Under the pieces are notes generated by a model. It was given only the letters and a program-made list of their open reading frames with translations. It was not told the DNA's origin and ran no database searches. DNA of 64,000 nucleotides from Flagellimonas oceanensis (GTDB taxonomy: Bacteria; Bacteroidota; Bacteroidia; Flavobacteriales; Flavobacteriaceae). Numbering within the stretch: the first letter of the stretch is position 1; every line of letters begins with the position of its first letter. Below are positions 35,502-43,935 of the stretch, one piece after another. The stretch is taken from positions 186,001 to 250,000 of the forward strand of contig NZ_RZNA01000003.1 of assembly GCF_003992595.1 (NCBI RefSeq). The letters run 5' to 3'. The translations under genes were made by a program, and so were the position numbers.

Positions 35502-36236
35502 TTAAAGCATATCCAGAAAATCGGATTTTTTTTGCCGGGAAACTGGGATTTTATGATTGGATTCCAAAACCACGTAACCATCGGTTTTTAGAAACTCCTT
35601 TATTTTGTTGAGATTGATGATATAGGAATTGTGGATTCTGAAGAAACTGTTTTCAGGTAAAAGAGTGTTTACTTCCTTCAGTTTTTTGGTAAGCAGTATT
35701 TTTTGACCATCGACCAAGAATATGGTACTATAGTTGCCATCGGACTCGGCATACAAAATATCATCGCTGTTCAGGAAGACCAGTTTGCCATCGGTATTGA
35801 TGGTGATTTTTTTGCTCTGGGATTCCGCATTGAAGTTGAGAAGAATCTTTTCCAGACGATCCACTGTCAAATTTTTGGCATTGAACTTTTTTATTTTGCC
35901 AATGGTCTCTTCAAGATCATCGGAATCAATGGGTTTTAAAAGATAGTCAATGGCCTCATTCTTCAAGGCTTGTAGCGCGTATTGATTATAAGCAGTGGTG
36001 ATAACAACGGGAAAATCCTTGTTCTTGAGATTTTTTATAAACTGAAACCCGTCCATTGCAGGCATCTCAATATCCAGGAACAAACAATCCGGAGTGTTCT
36101 GTTCCAAATAATCCAAAGCTTCCCTAGCATCTGTAAAAGATGCAATAATATCCACTTCATCGCTCAAGTTGGTAAGTTCCCAACTCAGACTTTGGAGGGC
36201 TTTTATTTCGTCATCAACTATTACGGCTTCTAACAT
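35502..36236 (-). CDS. LytTR-family response regulator
   Basis: A 244-residue regulator. The receiver domain (1-120) has the acidic pocket Asp8/Asp9 (VDDE), the phospho-acceptor Asp55 in LFLDIEMPAMDG and the conserved Lys in LLKPID. The LytTR DNA-binding domain spans about 140-244 (ILYAESDGNYSTIFL, FFRIHNSYIINLNKIKEFL). It is first in an operon with the TPR-LytS kinase. The -7 box at 36256-36263 gives a likely promoter, and LytTR regulators usually bind direct repeats near their targets. Confidence 0.95.
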   Translation of the reverse strand: MLEAVIVDDEIKALQSLSWELTNLSDEVDIIASFTDAREALDYLEQNTPDCLFLDIEMPAMDGFQFIKNLKNKDFPVVITTAYNQYALQALKNEAIDYLLKPIDSDDLEETIGKIKKFNAKNLTVDRLEKILLNFNAESQSKKITINTDGKLVFLNSDDILYAESDGNYSTIFLVDGQKILLTKKLKEVNTLLPENSFFRIHNSYIINLNKIKEFLKTDGYVVLESNHKIPVSRQKKSDFLDML

Positions 36237-36255
36237 TGGATAATATAGGTAATAT

Positions 36256-36263
36256 CAAATTTA
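36256..36263 (-). promoter_or_regulatory. -7 box of the LytTR/LytS operon
   Basis: The minus strand reads TAAATTTG, matching TAnnTTTG, 19 bp before the ATG at 36236. Confidence 0.55.
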
Positions 36264-36490
36264 GGATTATTCTCCACATAGTACTAAAATTATGTGTTAA
36301 TGGATGTGTAGTGCGTATAACTGGTAAGAAAAGGGAAATCAAGGGAAAAACGGTGAGTTTTTTAAGATTAAAGCAAAATAATATAAGAAAAAGACTACAA
36401 TGGTTAAAAACCAAAAATCCAATTATACATAAAAGGGAACAGTTTATACATAGAAATCATATGTGAGCTTTTTTGTTGTCTATATTCGGC

Positions 36491-36649
36491 ATGTCCAAAA
36501 ATGATGGGACAATCTCAAATAGCCAGATAATGAGAAAATGTGCAATATTGTTTTTGATTTTGATTGTGGCTTTGGTTTTTGCCGCAGTATCGGAAAGGAA
36601 TAACACCGAACTTGGTTCGGATTGGAATAAGGTCGTTGCCACGAAATAA
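36491..36649 (+). CDS. Short ORF with signal-peptide-like helix (possible small secreted peptide)
   Basis: A 52-codon ORF, or 39 codons from the inner ATG at 36530. From the inner start it reads MRKCAILFLILIVALVFAAV followed by a short polar tail (SERNNTELGSDWNKVVATK). The pattern of positive start, 17-residue hydrophobic helix and Ala-x-Val end looks like a signal peptide or a single-pass mini-protein. No family is recognised. A TATATTCG sequence just upstream (36480-36487) differs by one base from the -7 consensus. It might also be the 5' remnant of a lost exoprotein gene whose 3' end lies at 36732-36887. Confidence 0.35.
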   Translation: MSKNDGTISNSQIMRKCAILFLILIVALVFAAVSERNNTELGSDWNKVVATK

Positions 36650-36731
36650 AAGGTAACAACCATGTGCTCTTTTAAATTTTGTATTACCAAATAATTGTAC
36701 GGCCACAGCAACCAATCTTTTGATTGTATAA

Positions 36732-36887
36732 ACCGCTTGCACAATTCATCTTCGGTTAGGCCACAATCTGGATTTGATTTTAGGTTTCGGGGGAACTACC
36801 TATAACAAAGAAGGATTATATACAGGCTCGATTGAAGAGGCCGTACTCTTTGGTAATATTTTTTGGCCAGAGGCCAGTTCATCATAA
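36732..36887 (+). pseudogene. 3' remnant of a lost gene
   Basis: A 51-codon open stretch without a start codon ends in TAA and encodes protein-like text (LDLILGFGGTTYNKEGLY, then TGSIEEAVLFGNIFWPEA). A stop codon (TAA, 36729-36731) precedes it directly. A good terminator begins 5 bp after its end, as expected behind a real gene. I do not recognise the family. It reads like a coding 3' end whose upstream part was deleted or frame-shifted. Confidence 0.4.
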
Positions 36888-36891
36888 AAGC

Positions 36892-36928
36892 AAGACCAGG
36901 TAAGTACTTTATCTGGTCTTTTTATTTT
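36892..36928 (+). terminator. Rho-independent terminator after the remnant
   Basis: AAGACCAG (36892-36899) pairs with CTGGTCTT (36913-36920), followed by TTTATTTT. It lies directly behind the remnant at 36732-36887. Confidence 0.75.
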
Positions 36929-37280
36929 GGGGGTCCCATACTTACGACTTCACAATTCAGCTCTCCATATCTAGATGTCAACATTTTATGTTAAAAACTT
37001 TATGGCTGTTTTATAAAGTGGCCCTTTAAAATATGGCTTGGTTTTTAAATCTTTGCCGTGCAGACTTCAAAGTTCATTATTGCTGTTGAATCGGATTTGG
37101 GTTATGCTTGGGTCCATTTTGAAAAAGCAAGGAATTACTGCACGACTGCAAAGATTTGTTTCCATTGATGCAGTTTTTGTACTGAATATCAGTACGTGTG
37201 ATAGTGTTTATTGATTCAATACCTCGGACAAGTTCACCCCACATAAGAACAATCCGGGGTATTTTTCTTAAGATAAAGGA

Positions 37281-37315
37281 TATAAAAAAAACCTCCATTT
37301 TTGATGGAGGTTTTT
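37281..37315 (-). terminator. Terminator of the GMC dehydrogenase operon
   Basis: AAAAACCTCCAT and ATGGAGGTTTTT form a strong stem with a TTTTG loop. T-runs occur on both sides, so it can work in both directions; it lies 23 bp past the small-subunit stop. Confidence 0.85.
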
Positions 37316-37337
37316 GGTTTTTATGGCACTGTATGGT

Positions 37338-37991
37338 TTACAAGGACCATGCTTTGCCGCCGGTCAATGTTTCCAAATCGCCGCATGGGATATACTCGCC
37401 AGGAATAGGTGCGTAGGCCAGTACTTCCTCACCGATATATTCCGATGATTTATAGGCCCATGTACCCAGATCCCTTAGGTCGTTGGCAAAGGAGAAACGT
37501 GCGATATCATCGTCCAAACTACCCTCTCCACCTTCTCGGATGGCTTCAGTATAGGCCATAATAGCTTCAGAATGGGCTTCCTCCTCTTCATCTGAACGTT
37601 TTCTAAGATAGGTCTGCAGGGCAGGCTCTATATCCGCGGGCTCGATGTCCATCAAGGATTCCTTGCCTGAATCAGCGAGCACCTTATCGTAGAATTTGTT
37701 CATTTTCATGATTACGAAATCCCTTTGCTCCAAAGGCATAACTTCATCCAAATAAGCATCGATGAAGGTATGGACGTTCATTTCCGTAGCAGAAGGTGTA
37801 TCCGTTTTTGGAAGGATGACGTCCAAGGTCTGTGCCATGGCATATCCTTGCTCTTTACTCAGGAAATTTGGAGTCCATTCGGCAAAGGCAGGTTTGTCCT
37901 TACAGCTCTGCAATAAAGACAATAACGTTGGCGTGGCCACGGCATAACCGAAAGCCAACCCCATATTTTTAAGTGCTGATCTTCTTTCCAT
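37338..37991 (-). CDS. Gluconate 2-dehydrogenase subunit 3-like protein (small subunit)
   Basis: A 217-residue protein of the gluconate_2-dh3 family, the small partner of GMC-type dehydrogenases. The leader MERRSALKNMGLAFGYAVAT has a twin-arginine motif, followed by LLSLLQSC, which may be a lipobox, so it could be a Tat-exported lipoprotein. The family body is seen in EQGYAMAQTLDVILPKTDTPSA and VHTFIDAYLDEVM. In known dehydrogenases of this type the small subunit carries the Tat signal and brings the FAD subunit with it across the membrane. Its ATG overlaps the GMC stop by 1 bp, so translation is probably coupled. Confidence 0.92.
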   Translation of the reverse strand: MERRSALKNMGLAFGYAVATPTLLSLLQSCKDKPAFAEWTPNFLSKEQGYAMAQTLDVILPKTDTPSATEMNVHTFIDAYLDEVMPLEQRDFVIMKMNKFYDKVLADSGKESLMDIEPADIEPALQTYLRKRSDEEEEAHSEAIMAYTEAIREGGEGSLDDDIARFSFANDLRDLGTWAYKSSEYIGEEVLAYAPIPGEYIPCGDLETLTGGKAWSL

Positions 37992-39709
37992 TATATATTT
38001 CCTTTTTTAAGTTCTTGAGCGGCGTGGTTGGCTGCTCTTGCAGTAAAGGCCATGTACGTCAACGATGGGTTGACACAACTTGCAGAGGTCATAAAGGCAC
38101 CATCGGTAACATATACGTTTTTACATCCGTGTACTTGGTTGTTGCCATTGACCACGGAAGTTTTAGGGTCAAATCCCATACGGGCCGTACCCATTTCATG
38201 GATTCCAAGTCCAAGCGCGTATGGTGCATCGAAAGCGGTAACATCTTTGGCTCCTGCTTTTTCAAGCATTTGAACAGCTTGTTCCTGCATATCTTTACGC
38301 ATATTGTACTCGTTCTCTCCGATTTCGGCGTCAAAAGTCACGGTAGGTAGGCCCCACTTGTCTTTTTTGTCGTAATCCAAGGTCATTTTGTTCTCGTGGT
38401 ATGGAAGTGTTTCTCCAAAAGCGTTGATGCTCATGTTCCATCCCCCTGGGGTCATCATGGCATCCTTGTAAGCTTTTCCATAAGCGGCCTCGGCAACCAT
38501 TTCTTCGTAATTGCCCCTGTTGGCACCGCCTTGGTAACCGTACCCACGAACAAAATCCTTCATATTGGAATCACCACCAAGGTTTCTAAATCTAGGGATG
38601 TACACTCCATTTGGTTTTCTGCCCTTGTAGTATTTGTCTTCGTATCCATCAAATTTGCCGGATGCACCTACAAGGAAGTGGTGATCCATCACATTGTGGC
38701 CCAGTTCTCCGGAATCGTTGCCCAATCCATCAGGGAATCTATCGGATTTGGACTGCATCAGAATGGAAGTGGATGCAATGGCGGAAGCACAAAGGAAAAT
38801 CACTTTGGCCTTAAATTCGAATTCTTCATTGGTTTCCCTGTCGATGACCTTGACACCCGTGGCTTTTTTGGTGTTTGGGTCATAAATTACCTCATGTACA
38901 ATGGAATCAGGTCGCAGTGTCATGTTTCCCGTAGCTTCGGCAGCTGGCAAAGTAGAGGAAACACTACTGAAGTATGCTCCGAAAGGACAACCTCTAATGC
39001 AACGGTTCCTGAACTGGCAACGAACACGGCCATCGCCTTCAAATTTCTTGTCACTGTTAATGTGAGCTACCCTACCGGCAGTGATCACACGACCGCCAAA
39101 ATGCTCGGCGACCTTTCCTCTTACGTGATCTTCCACGCAGTTCAACTCCATCATGGGCTCGAACTGACCATCGGGCAATTGTGGCAAGCCCAGATTTTCA
39201 CCGGATACCCCAATGTAGCTTTCCACCTTATCGTACCAAGGCGCAATGTCCTTGTAGCGTACTGGCCAATCCACGGCAATACCTTCATTCTTATTGGCTG
39301 TAAAATCAATATCACTCCAGCGGTAACTGTGTCTGCCCCACATAATGGAACGACCACCTACATGGTATCCACGCATCCAATCGAAACGCTTGGTTTCGTT
39401 GTAAGGGTGCTCCAAATCATTCACGAACCAATGCTTGGAAGCTGCTCCAGTGGTATAGCCCGTTCTGGATTGTTTTTCTTGTTTCTTAATGTCTTCTCGG
39501 GTTGCTTGCCCGGCATGCGGAAAATCCCATGGGTCTTTATCGGCCGTTGTATAGCTTTCACGGTGTTTTACCATGGGTCCACGCTCCAAGACCAAGGTCT
39601 TGAGACCGTTTTCGCACAATTCCTTGGCAGCCCAACCACCGCTGATACCCGTACCTACCACGATGGCATCATAGGATTCCTGCTCCTGATTGTAATAAAA
39701 TTTACTCAT
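37991..39709 (-). CDS. GMC-family FAD-dependent sugar dehydrogenase (large subunit)
   Basis: A 572-residue flavoprotein. The FAD-binding motif is AIVVGTGISGGWAAKEL (15-31). The GMC C-terminal block has MGTARMGFDP, the CKNVYVTDGAFM strand and NPSLTYMAFTARAA; the His before MGTARMG and the Asn in NPSLT are the usual catalytic pair. It lacks its own signal peptide, so export would depend on the Tat leader of the small subunit. Homologues of this subunit pair oxidise sugars or glycosides, including C3 of glucosides. No multiheme cytochrome c subunit is adjacent, so the electron acceptor is unclear. Its promoter faces the sugar-isomerase gene at 39846. Confidence 0.93.
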   Translation of the reverse strand: MSKFYYNQEQESYDAIVVGTGISGGWAAKELCENGLKTLVLERGPMVKHRESYTTADKDPWDFPHAGQATREDIKKQEKQSRTGYTTGAASKHWFVNDLEHPYNETKRFDWMRGYHVGGRSIMWGRHSYRWSDIDFTANKNEGIAVDWPVRYKDIAPWYDKVESYIGVSGENLGLPQLPDGQFEPMMELNCVEDHVRGKVAEHFGGRVITAGRVAHINSDKKFEGDGRVRCQFRNRCIRGCPFGAYFSSVSSTLPAAEATGNMTLRPDSIVHEVIYDPNTKKATGVKVIDRETNEEFEFKAKVIFLCASAIASTSILMQSKSDRFPDGLGNDSGELGHNVMDHHFLVGASGKFDGYEDKYYKGRKPNGVYIPRFRNLGGDSNMKDFVRGYGYQGGANRGNYEEMVAEAAYGKAYKDAMMTPGGWNMSINAFGETLPYHENKMTLDYDKKDKWGLPTVTFDAEIGENEYNMRKDMQEQAVQMLEKAGAKDVTAFDAPYALGLGIHEMGTARMGFDPKTSVVNGNNQVHGCKNVYVTDGAFMTSASCVNPSLTYMAFTARAANHAAQELKKGNI

Positions 39710-39845
39710 TTATTCGGATTGTTTATTTGCTAAATGTATTAATTATTAAATTAATTTTCTACATTTAATCCCTATGTTTATTGAGAATTCAGCACTATAA
39801 CGTTGTAGTTTTTGGATTCCGTAAGAAATTAACTAACGTAAAAAT

Positions 39846-40841
39846 ATGAGCAGAAGTAGTTTAGCACAGAAAAGTATCGCCACACTTATCTTAGTGGCTT
39901 TTTTGGGGATTTATTCCTGTAAACAGGGTCCAAAGGATTCCGCTGAAGAAAATACCACAGAAGAAGTGGCTGTTGAAGCGACCAAGCCAGACATTAAACT
40001 TTCATTGGCGCAATGGTCCATCCATAAAATGATTTTTGAAGAAGGTGTAGATCCCTACACGTTTGCCGAAAAAGCAAACGAATGGGGTTTTGAAGGATTG
40101 GAATATGTAAGCGCCCTGTATTATGAAGAACTTCAGGCAGCTGATTTTTCTGAAGAAGCTATGAACAACTGGGTGGAAAAAAGCAAGGCCGAAAGTGAAA
40201 AATATGGACTTACGAACCTTTTGATCATGGTGGACGGCCAAGGAGATATTGCCGTTACCGATGAGGCGGAAAGAACAAAGGCAGTGGAAAACCATTACAA
40301 GTGGGTTGATGCAGCCGCAGCCTTGGGCTGTCACTCTATCCGTGTCAACCTTAACGGAAGCATGGACCCCGAAGTATGGATGCCTGCATCTGTAGCAGGA
40401 CTTACCCAATTGGCCACTTACGCCAAGGACAAGAACATCAACATCATTGTGGAAAACCACGGAGGACCATCTTCCAATGCGCAACTGTTGGCAGAAGTTA
40501 TGGAGAAAGTGGGCATGGACAATTGCGGTACACTGCCTGATTTTGGTAATTTCTGTATCAAGAGAGCAGAAGGGGACTATTATTCATCTGAATGTGTGGA
40601 AGAGTATGACAAATATAAAGGAGTAAAGGAATTGATGCCCTATGCCAAAGGTGTGAGTGCCAAGTCCTATAATTTTGATGAGAATGGCAATGAAACCGTG
40701 ATCGATTTTGAAAGGATCATGGATACTGTGGTGGCCTCCGGATACGAAGGTTTTGTAGGCGTGGAATATGAAGGCTCCGAACTTAGCGAAGAAGAAGGAA
40801 TATTGGCGACCAAAGCACTTTTGGAAAAAGTATTGGAATAG
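39846..40841 (+). CDS. Exported sugar isomerase/epimerase-like TIM barrel (lipoprotein)
   Basis: A 331-residue AP endonuclease-2-type TIM barrel of the sugar phosphate isomerase/epimerase group. The leader ends GIYSCKQG (Cys25, lipobox-like), then comes an acidic linker, then the barrel from about residue 48 (KLSLAQWSIHKM). Metal-binding acids can be seen in EGLEYVSALYYEEL, NIIVENHGG and VGVEYEG. Export is unusual for a sugar isomerase and fits a periplasmic keto-sugar route. It begins the rightward island, opposite the GMC genes, with DinB 21 bp behind. Confidence 0.9.
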   Translation: MSRSSLAQKSIATLILVAFLGIYSCKQGPKDSAEENTTEEVAVEATKPDIKLSLAQWSIHKMIFEEGVDPYTFAEKANEWGFEGLEYVSALYYEELQAADFSEEAMNNWVEKSKAESEKYGLTNLLIMVDGQGDIAVTDEAERTKAVENHYKWVDAAAALGCHSIRVNLNGSMDPEVWMPASVAGLTQLATYAKDKNINIIVENHGGPSSNAQLLAEVMEKVGMDNCGTLPDFGNFCIKRAEGDYYSSECVEEYDKYKGVKELMPYAKGVSAKSYNFDENGNETVIDFERIMDTVVASGYEGFVGVEYEGSELSEEEGILATKALLEKVLE

Positions 40842-40862
40842 TCAACAAATATGAATGGGTAG

Positions 40863-41306
40863 ATGAAGGGATTTTTACAACAGCTCTTCGATTACAATTT
40901 CTATTGTAACAAAAAAATAATTGAACAATGCAGTGGTCTGGACCAAGTTCCGGACAACTGCATTAGACTTTTTAGTCATATACTCAATGCCCATCATATT
41001 TGGAACCAAAGAATTCAGGGAAGACCAATTGAGTTTGGCGTTTGGGACCTGCACAATGTGAATAGGTGGGAAGACATTCATTATGAAAATCAACGTACTT
41101 CCTTTGAAATTGTATCCAACACGGATACTTTTGATGACAGAGTGGAATACACCAACAGTGCGGGAAAGAATTTCTCAAATAAACGGGAGGACATTCTATT
41201 TCATATCATCAATCATTCCACGCACCATAGAGGGCAGATTATGATGGAGTTGAGAAATGCGGGAAGCGTGCCTGAACCTTTGGATTATGTGCATTACAAA
41301 CGATAA
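40863..41306 (+). CDS. DinB-family protein
   Basis: A 147-residue four-helix protein of the DinB superfamily. Metal-binding His candidates are in FSHILNAHHIWNQRI and in the C-terminal NHSTHHRGQIMMELRNAG. Known members transfer thiols or hydrolyse small molecules. It lies between the TIM-barrel lipoprotein and the nucleoside-type permease with gaps of 21 and 22 bp, so it is part of the island operon. It is the second DinB gene in this window that sits next to keto-sugar genes. Confidence 0.85.
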   Translation: MKGFLQQLFDYNFYCNKKIIEQCSGLDQVPDNCIRLFSHILNAHHIWNQRIQGRPIEFGVWDLHNVNRWEDIHYENQRTSFEIVSNTDTFDDRVEYTNSAGKNFSNKREDILFHIINHSTHHRGQIMMELRNAGSVPEPLDYVHYKR

Positions 41307-41328
41307 TTACTAATTTTAATATACCAAC

Positions 41329-42558
41329 ATGAATATTAAAACCAAATTCCAACTATCCTTTATGATGTTCCTCGAGTTTTTTATCTGGGGAGGTTGGTTT
41401 GTTACCCTTGGAACATTCCTTGGAAGCAATCTTGAAGCAACGGCAGGGCAGTCATCCATGGCGTTTTCCACACAATCGTGGGGAGCTATTATCGCTCCAT
41501 TTATCATAGGATTGATCGCCGACAGATATTTTAATGCCGAACGGATTTTGGGCGTACTGCACCTGATAGGTGCATTTTTGATGTATCAAATGTATCAATC
41601 CGAGGATTTTGTTGCTTTCTATCCCTACGTGTTGGGTTACATGATTTTGTACATGCCAACATTGGCTTTGGTCAATTCCATTTCGTTCAATCAAATGAAG
41701 GACCCAGCGAAGGAATTTTCCAATATCCGTGTGTTTGGAACCATCGGATGGATTATTGCCGGACTTGTGATCAGCTATCTCTTTGTTTGGGATTCGCCGG
41801 AGGCTTTGGAAGCGGGAATGCTCAAGAACACATTCTTGATGGCCGGGATAGCTTCTGCAATTTTGGGACTGTTCAGCTTTACCTTGCCTAAAACTCCACC
41901 AAAAGTGGATAAAAGTGAAAAAGTGACCATCTCCGATGTATTGGGATTGGACGCATTAAAGCTTTTAAAGGATAAGAATTTCTTGGTGTTCTTTATTTCA
42001 TCCGTATTGATTTGTATTCCTTTGGCTTTTTATTATCAAAATGCCAATCCTTTTTTAGCGGAAATAGGCTTGGCCAACCCAACGGGTAAAATGGCCATAG
42101 GACAAATTTCCGAAGCACTTTTTATATTGGCACTGCCTTTCTTTTTTACCAGATTCGGGTTTAAGAAGACGATATTGGTAGGTATGTTGGCATGGACGGT
42201 GCGCTATCTGCTTTTCGCATACGGTAATGCCGATGAATTATCGTTTATGTTGATCATTGGAATAGCGTTGCACGGCATCTGTTACGATTTCTTTTTCGTT
42301 TCAGGACAGATTTATACGGACACCAAAGCAGGGGAAAAGTACAAAAGTGCTGCACAGGGCTTGATCACCCTGGCCACCTATGGAGTGGGAATGTTGATAG
42401 GTTTCTGGATTGCGGGACAAATCACCGATTCCCTGACCTTGGAAGATGGTGCCCATGCTTGGGAGAGCATCTGGATTTATCCAGCAGCGTTTGCAGCGGT
42501 GGTATTTATCTTGTTTGCGCTGATATTCAAAAATGAGAAAGTAGAGTACAAATCATAA
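41329..42558 (+). CDS. NupG/XapB-type nucleoside:H+ symporter family permease
   Basis: A 409-residue MFS permease with 12 hydrophobic helices. The N-terminal motif LSFMMFLEFFIWGGWFVTLGTFL and the following WGAIIAPFIIGLIADRYF are characteristic of the nucleoside:H+ symporter family (NupG/XapB). GQIYTDTKAGEKYKSAAQG is a conserved loop. In this setting it probably brings in a sugar or a nucleoside-like glycoside rather than ordinary nucleosides; that is an inference from its neighbours. Confidence 0.9.
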   Translation: MNIKTKFQLSFMMFLEFFIWGGWFVTLGTFLGSNLEATAGQSSMAFSTQSWGAIIAPFIIGLIADRYFNAERILGVLHLIGAFLMYQMYQSEDFVAFYPYVLGYMILYMPTLALVNSISFNQMKDPAKEFSNIRVFGTIGWIIAGLVISYLFVWDSPEALEAGMLKNTFLMAGIASAILGLFSFTLPKTPPKVDKSEKVTISDVLGLDALKLLKDKNFLVFFISSVLICIPLAFYYQNANPFLAEIGLANPTGKMAIGQISEALFILALPFFFTRFGFKKTILVGMLAWTVRYLLFAYGNADELSFMLIIGIALHGICYDFFFVSGQIYTDTKAGEKYKSAAQGLITLATYGVGMLIGFWIAGQITDSLTLEDGAHAWESIWIYPAAFAAVVFILFALIFKNEKVEYKS

Positions 42559-42672
42559 TCATGGAACACCGATAGGCACATAATCGGTCGTTAAGTGGTT
42601 CAACTTTGATTTAAAATTCAGAAGAAGTGACATAAAAATCATAGATACAACCAAAAATTAACTGAAACAAAC

Positions 42673-43911
42673 ATGAAAAACGTAAACAAGAATCAGCTAT
42701 TTGTAGCGGCCTGTATTTCGCTGGTGGTTACATCCATGACCTTCGCTATTAGAGCGGGAATATTGACCCAGTTGGGGGAGGAGTTCATGCTCTCCAATCA
42801 ACAATTGGGTTGGATAAACAGTATGGGCTTTTTTGGGTTCCCGATAGCCATGATCTTTGGAGGTCTGCTCTACAATAAAATTGGAGCGCGCAAACTCATG
42901 GTAACGGCATTTGTCTGCCATATTATCGGATTGGTCATGACCATTATGGCCGGAGGCTTCTGGACCTTGATCATATCCACATTCTTTATCGGTTTTGCCA
43001 ATGGTTCTGTGGAAGCGGCCTGTAACCCTATGATCGCCGATATGTTCACCAAGAACCGTACAGCCATGCTGAACCGTTTCCACGTATGGTTCCCCGGGGG
43101 TATCGTGATCGGTTCGCTGATTTCCAAGTTCATGACGGATTTTGGAATGGGATGGCAATTGCAGATTGCGGTCATGTTGATACCAACCCTTATCTACGGG
43201 TATATGTTCTTTAAACAAGAGTTTCCGGAAAGCGAGCATATCGAAACCGATACCACCAAGAACATCAAAGGTCTTGCCGACCCCTTGTTCATTTTTATCA
43301 TGATATGTATGACGCTTACCGCGATATCCGAGTTTGGGCCACAGCAATGGGTAGAGCGAATTTTAGGTAATTCGGGAGCAAGCCCCATGTTGGTGTTGGC
43401 CATGGTAACCGGTATTATGGCCATAGGACGATTTTTTGCGGGCCCCATAGTACATAGGCTAAACCCTATTGGTGTACTGGTCATGTCCGCTTTGATCACC
43501 ACCGCGGCAGTTTACAGTATGAGTGTTGCCGAAGGGTCCATGATTTATCTGGCGGCTATTCTTTTTGCCTTGGGAGTTTGTTATTTTTGGCCTACCATGA
43601 TTGGTTTTACCTCAGAATACCTTCCAAGGACCGGTGCATTGGGAATGTCCTTGGTGGGTGGAGCAGGAATGTTTTCCACCGCCATTTGGCAACCTGTGAT
43701 CGGGGGATGGTTGGATTCCGCCAAAGAAACGGCCGTTGCATCAGGATTGACCGATGAGGTAGCGGAACTGGCAGCAGGAAAGGCAACTTTGGGAAAAATG
43801 ATGTTCTTCCCATTGGCGGTACTGATTTTGTTCTCCATTCTGTTCCTATTGAGGAAAAAGTTGGAAGAGCGAAGAGTGCCCCAAGGCCATACCGCAGAAG
43901 AAGTAGTATAA
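42673..43911 (+). CDS. MFS transporter, sugar type
   Basis: A 412-residue permease with 12 hydrophobic helices and the MFS motif NKIGARKLMV after helix 2. The GGIVIGSLISKFMTDFGMGWQLQI segment and the SEYLPRTGALGMSLVGGAGMF stretch resemble sugar-acid or fucose-type MFS carriers in Bacteroidota. Substrate cannot be read from the sequence. It lies 114 bp behind the NupG-like permease and 24 bp ahead of the cytosolic Gfo/Idh enzyme, which suggests that the imported compound is that enzyme's substrate. Confidence 0.88.
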   Translation: MKNVNKNQLFVAACISLVVTSMTFAIRAGILTQLGEEFMLSNQQLGWINSMGFFGFPIAMIFGGLLYNKIGARKLMVTAFVCHIIGLVMTIMAGGFWTLIISTFFIGFANGSVEAACNPMIADMFTKNRTAMLNRFHVWFPGGIVIGSLISKFMTDFGMGWQLQIAVMLIPTLIYGYMFFKQEFPESEHIETDTTKNIKGLADPLFIFIMICMTLTAISEFGPQQWVERILGNSGASPMLVLAMVTGIMAIGRFFAGPIVHRLNPIGVLVMSALITTAAVYSMSVAEGSMIYLAAILFALGVCYFWPTMIGFTSEYLPRTGALGMSLVGGAGMFSTAIWQPVIGGWLDSAKETAVASGLTDEVAELAAGKATLGKMMFFPLAVLILFSILFLLRKKLEERRVPQGHTAEEVV

Positions 43912-43935
43912 TTAAAGAAAATAAAACAATAGAAA

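Larger units (their letters stand above)
36237..37337. other. 1.1-kb region without an intact large gene
   Basis: Between the LytTR gene and the dehydrogenase small-subunit gene I see only the promoter at 36256, a short ORF at 36491, a decayed coding remnant at 36732 and terminators at 36892 and 37286. From about 36940 to 37280 nothing recognisable is present. The sequence is AT-rich and all frames are broken by stops. Confidence 0.6.

Noticed and set aside
36236..36466. 76-codon rightward open frame beside the LytTR promoter
   Set aside because: Lys/Arg/Asn-rich translation typical of AT-rich non-coding DNA, overlapping the LytTR promoter and start.
36457..36744. 95-codon leftward open frame in the empty region
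   Set aside because: Low-complexity hydrophobic composition, no family, and it opposes a better candidate small ORF and the remnant with its terminator.
38396..39733. 445-codon rightward open frame opposite the GMC dehydrogenase
   Set aside because: It is the antisense of a well-supported gene; its translation is rich in His, Val and Phe without any domain, and arises from codon usage of the real gene.
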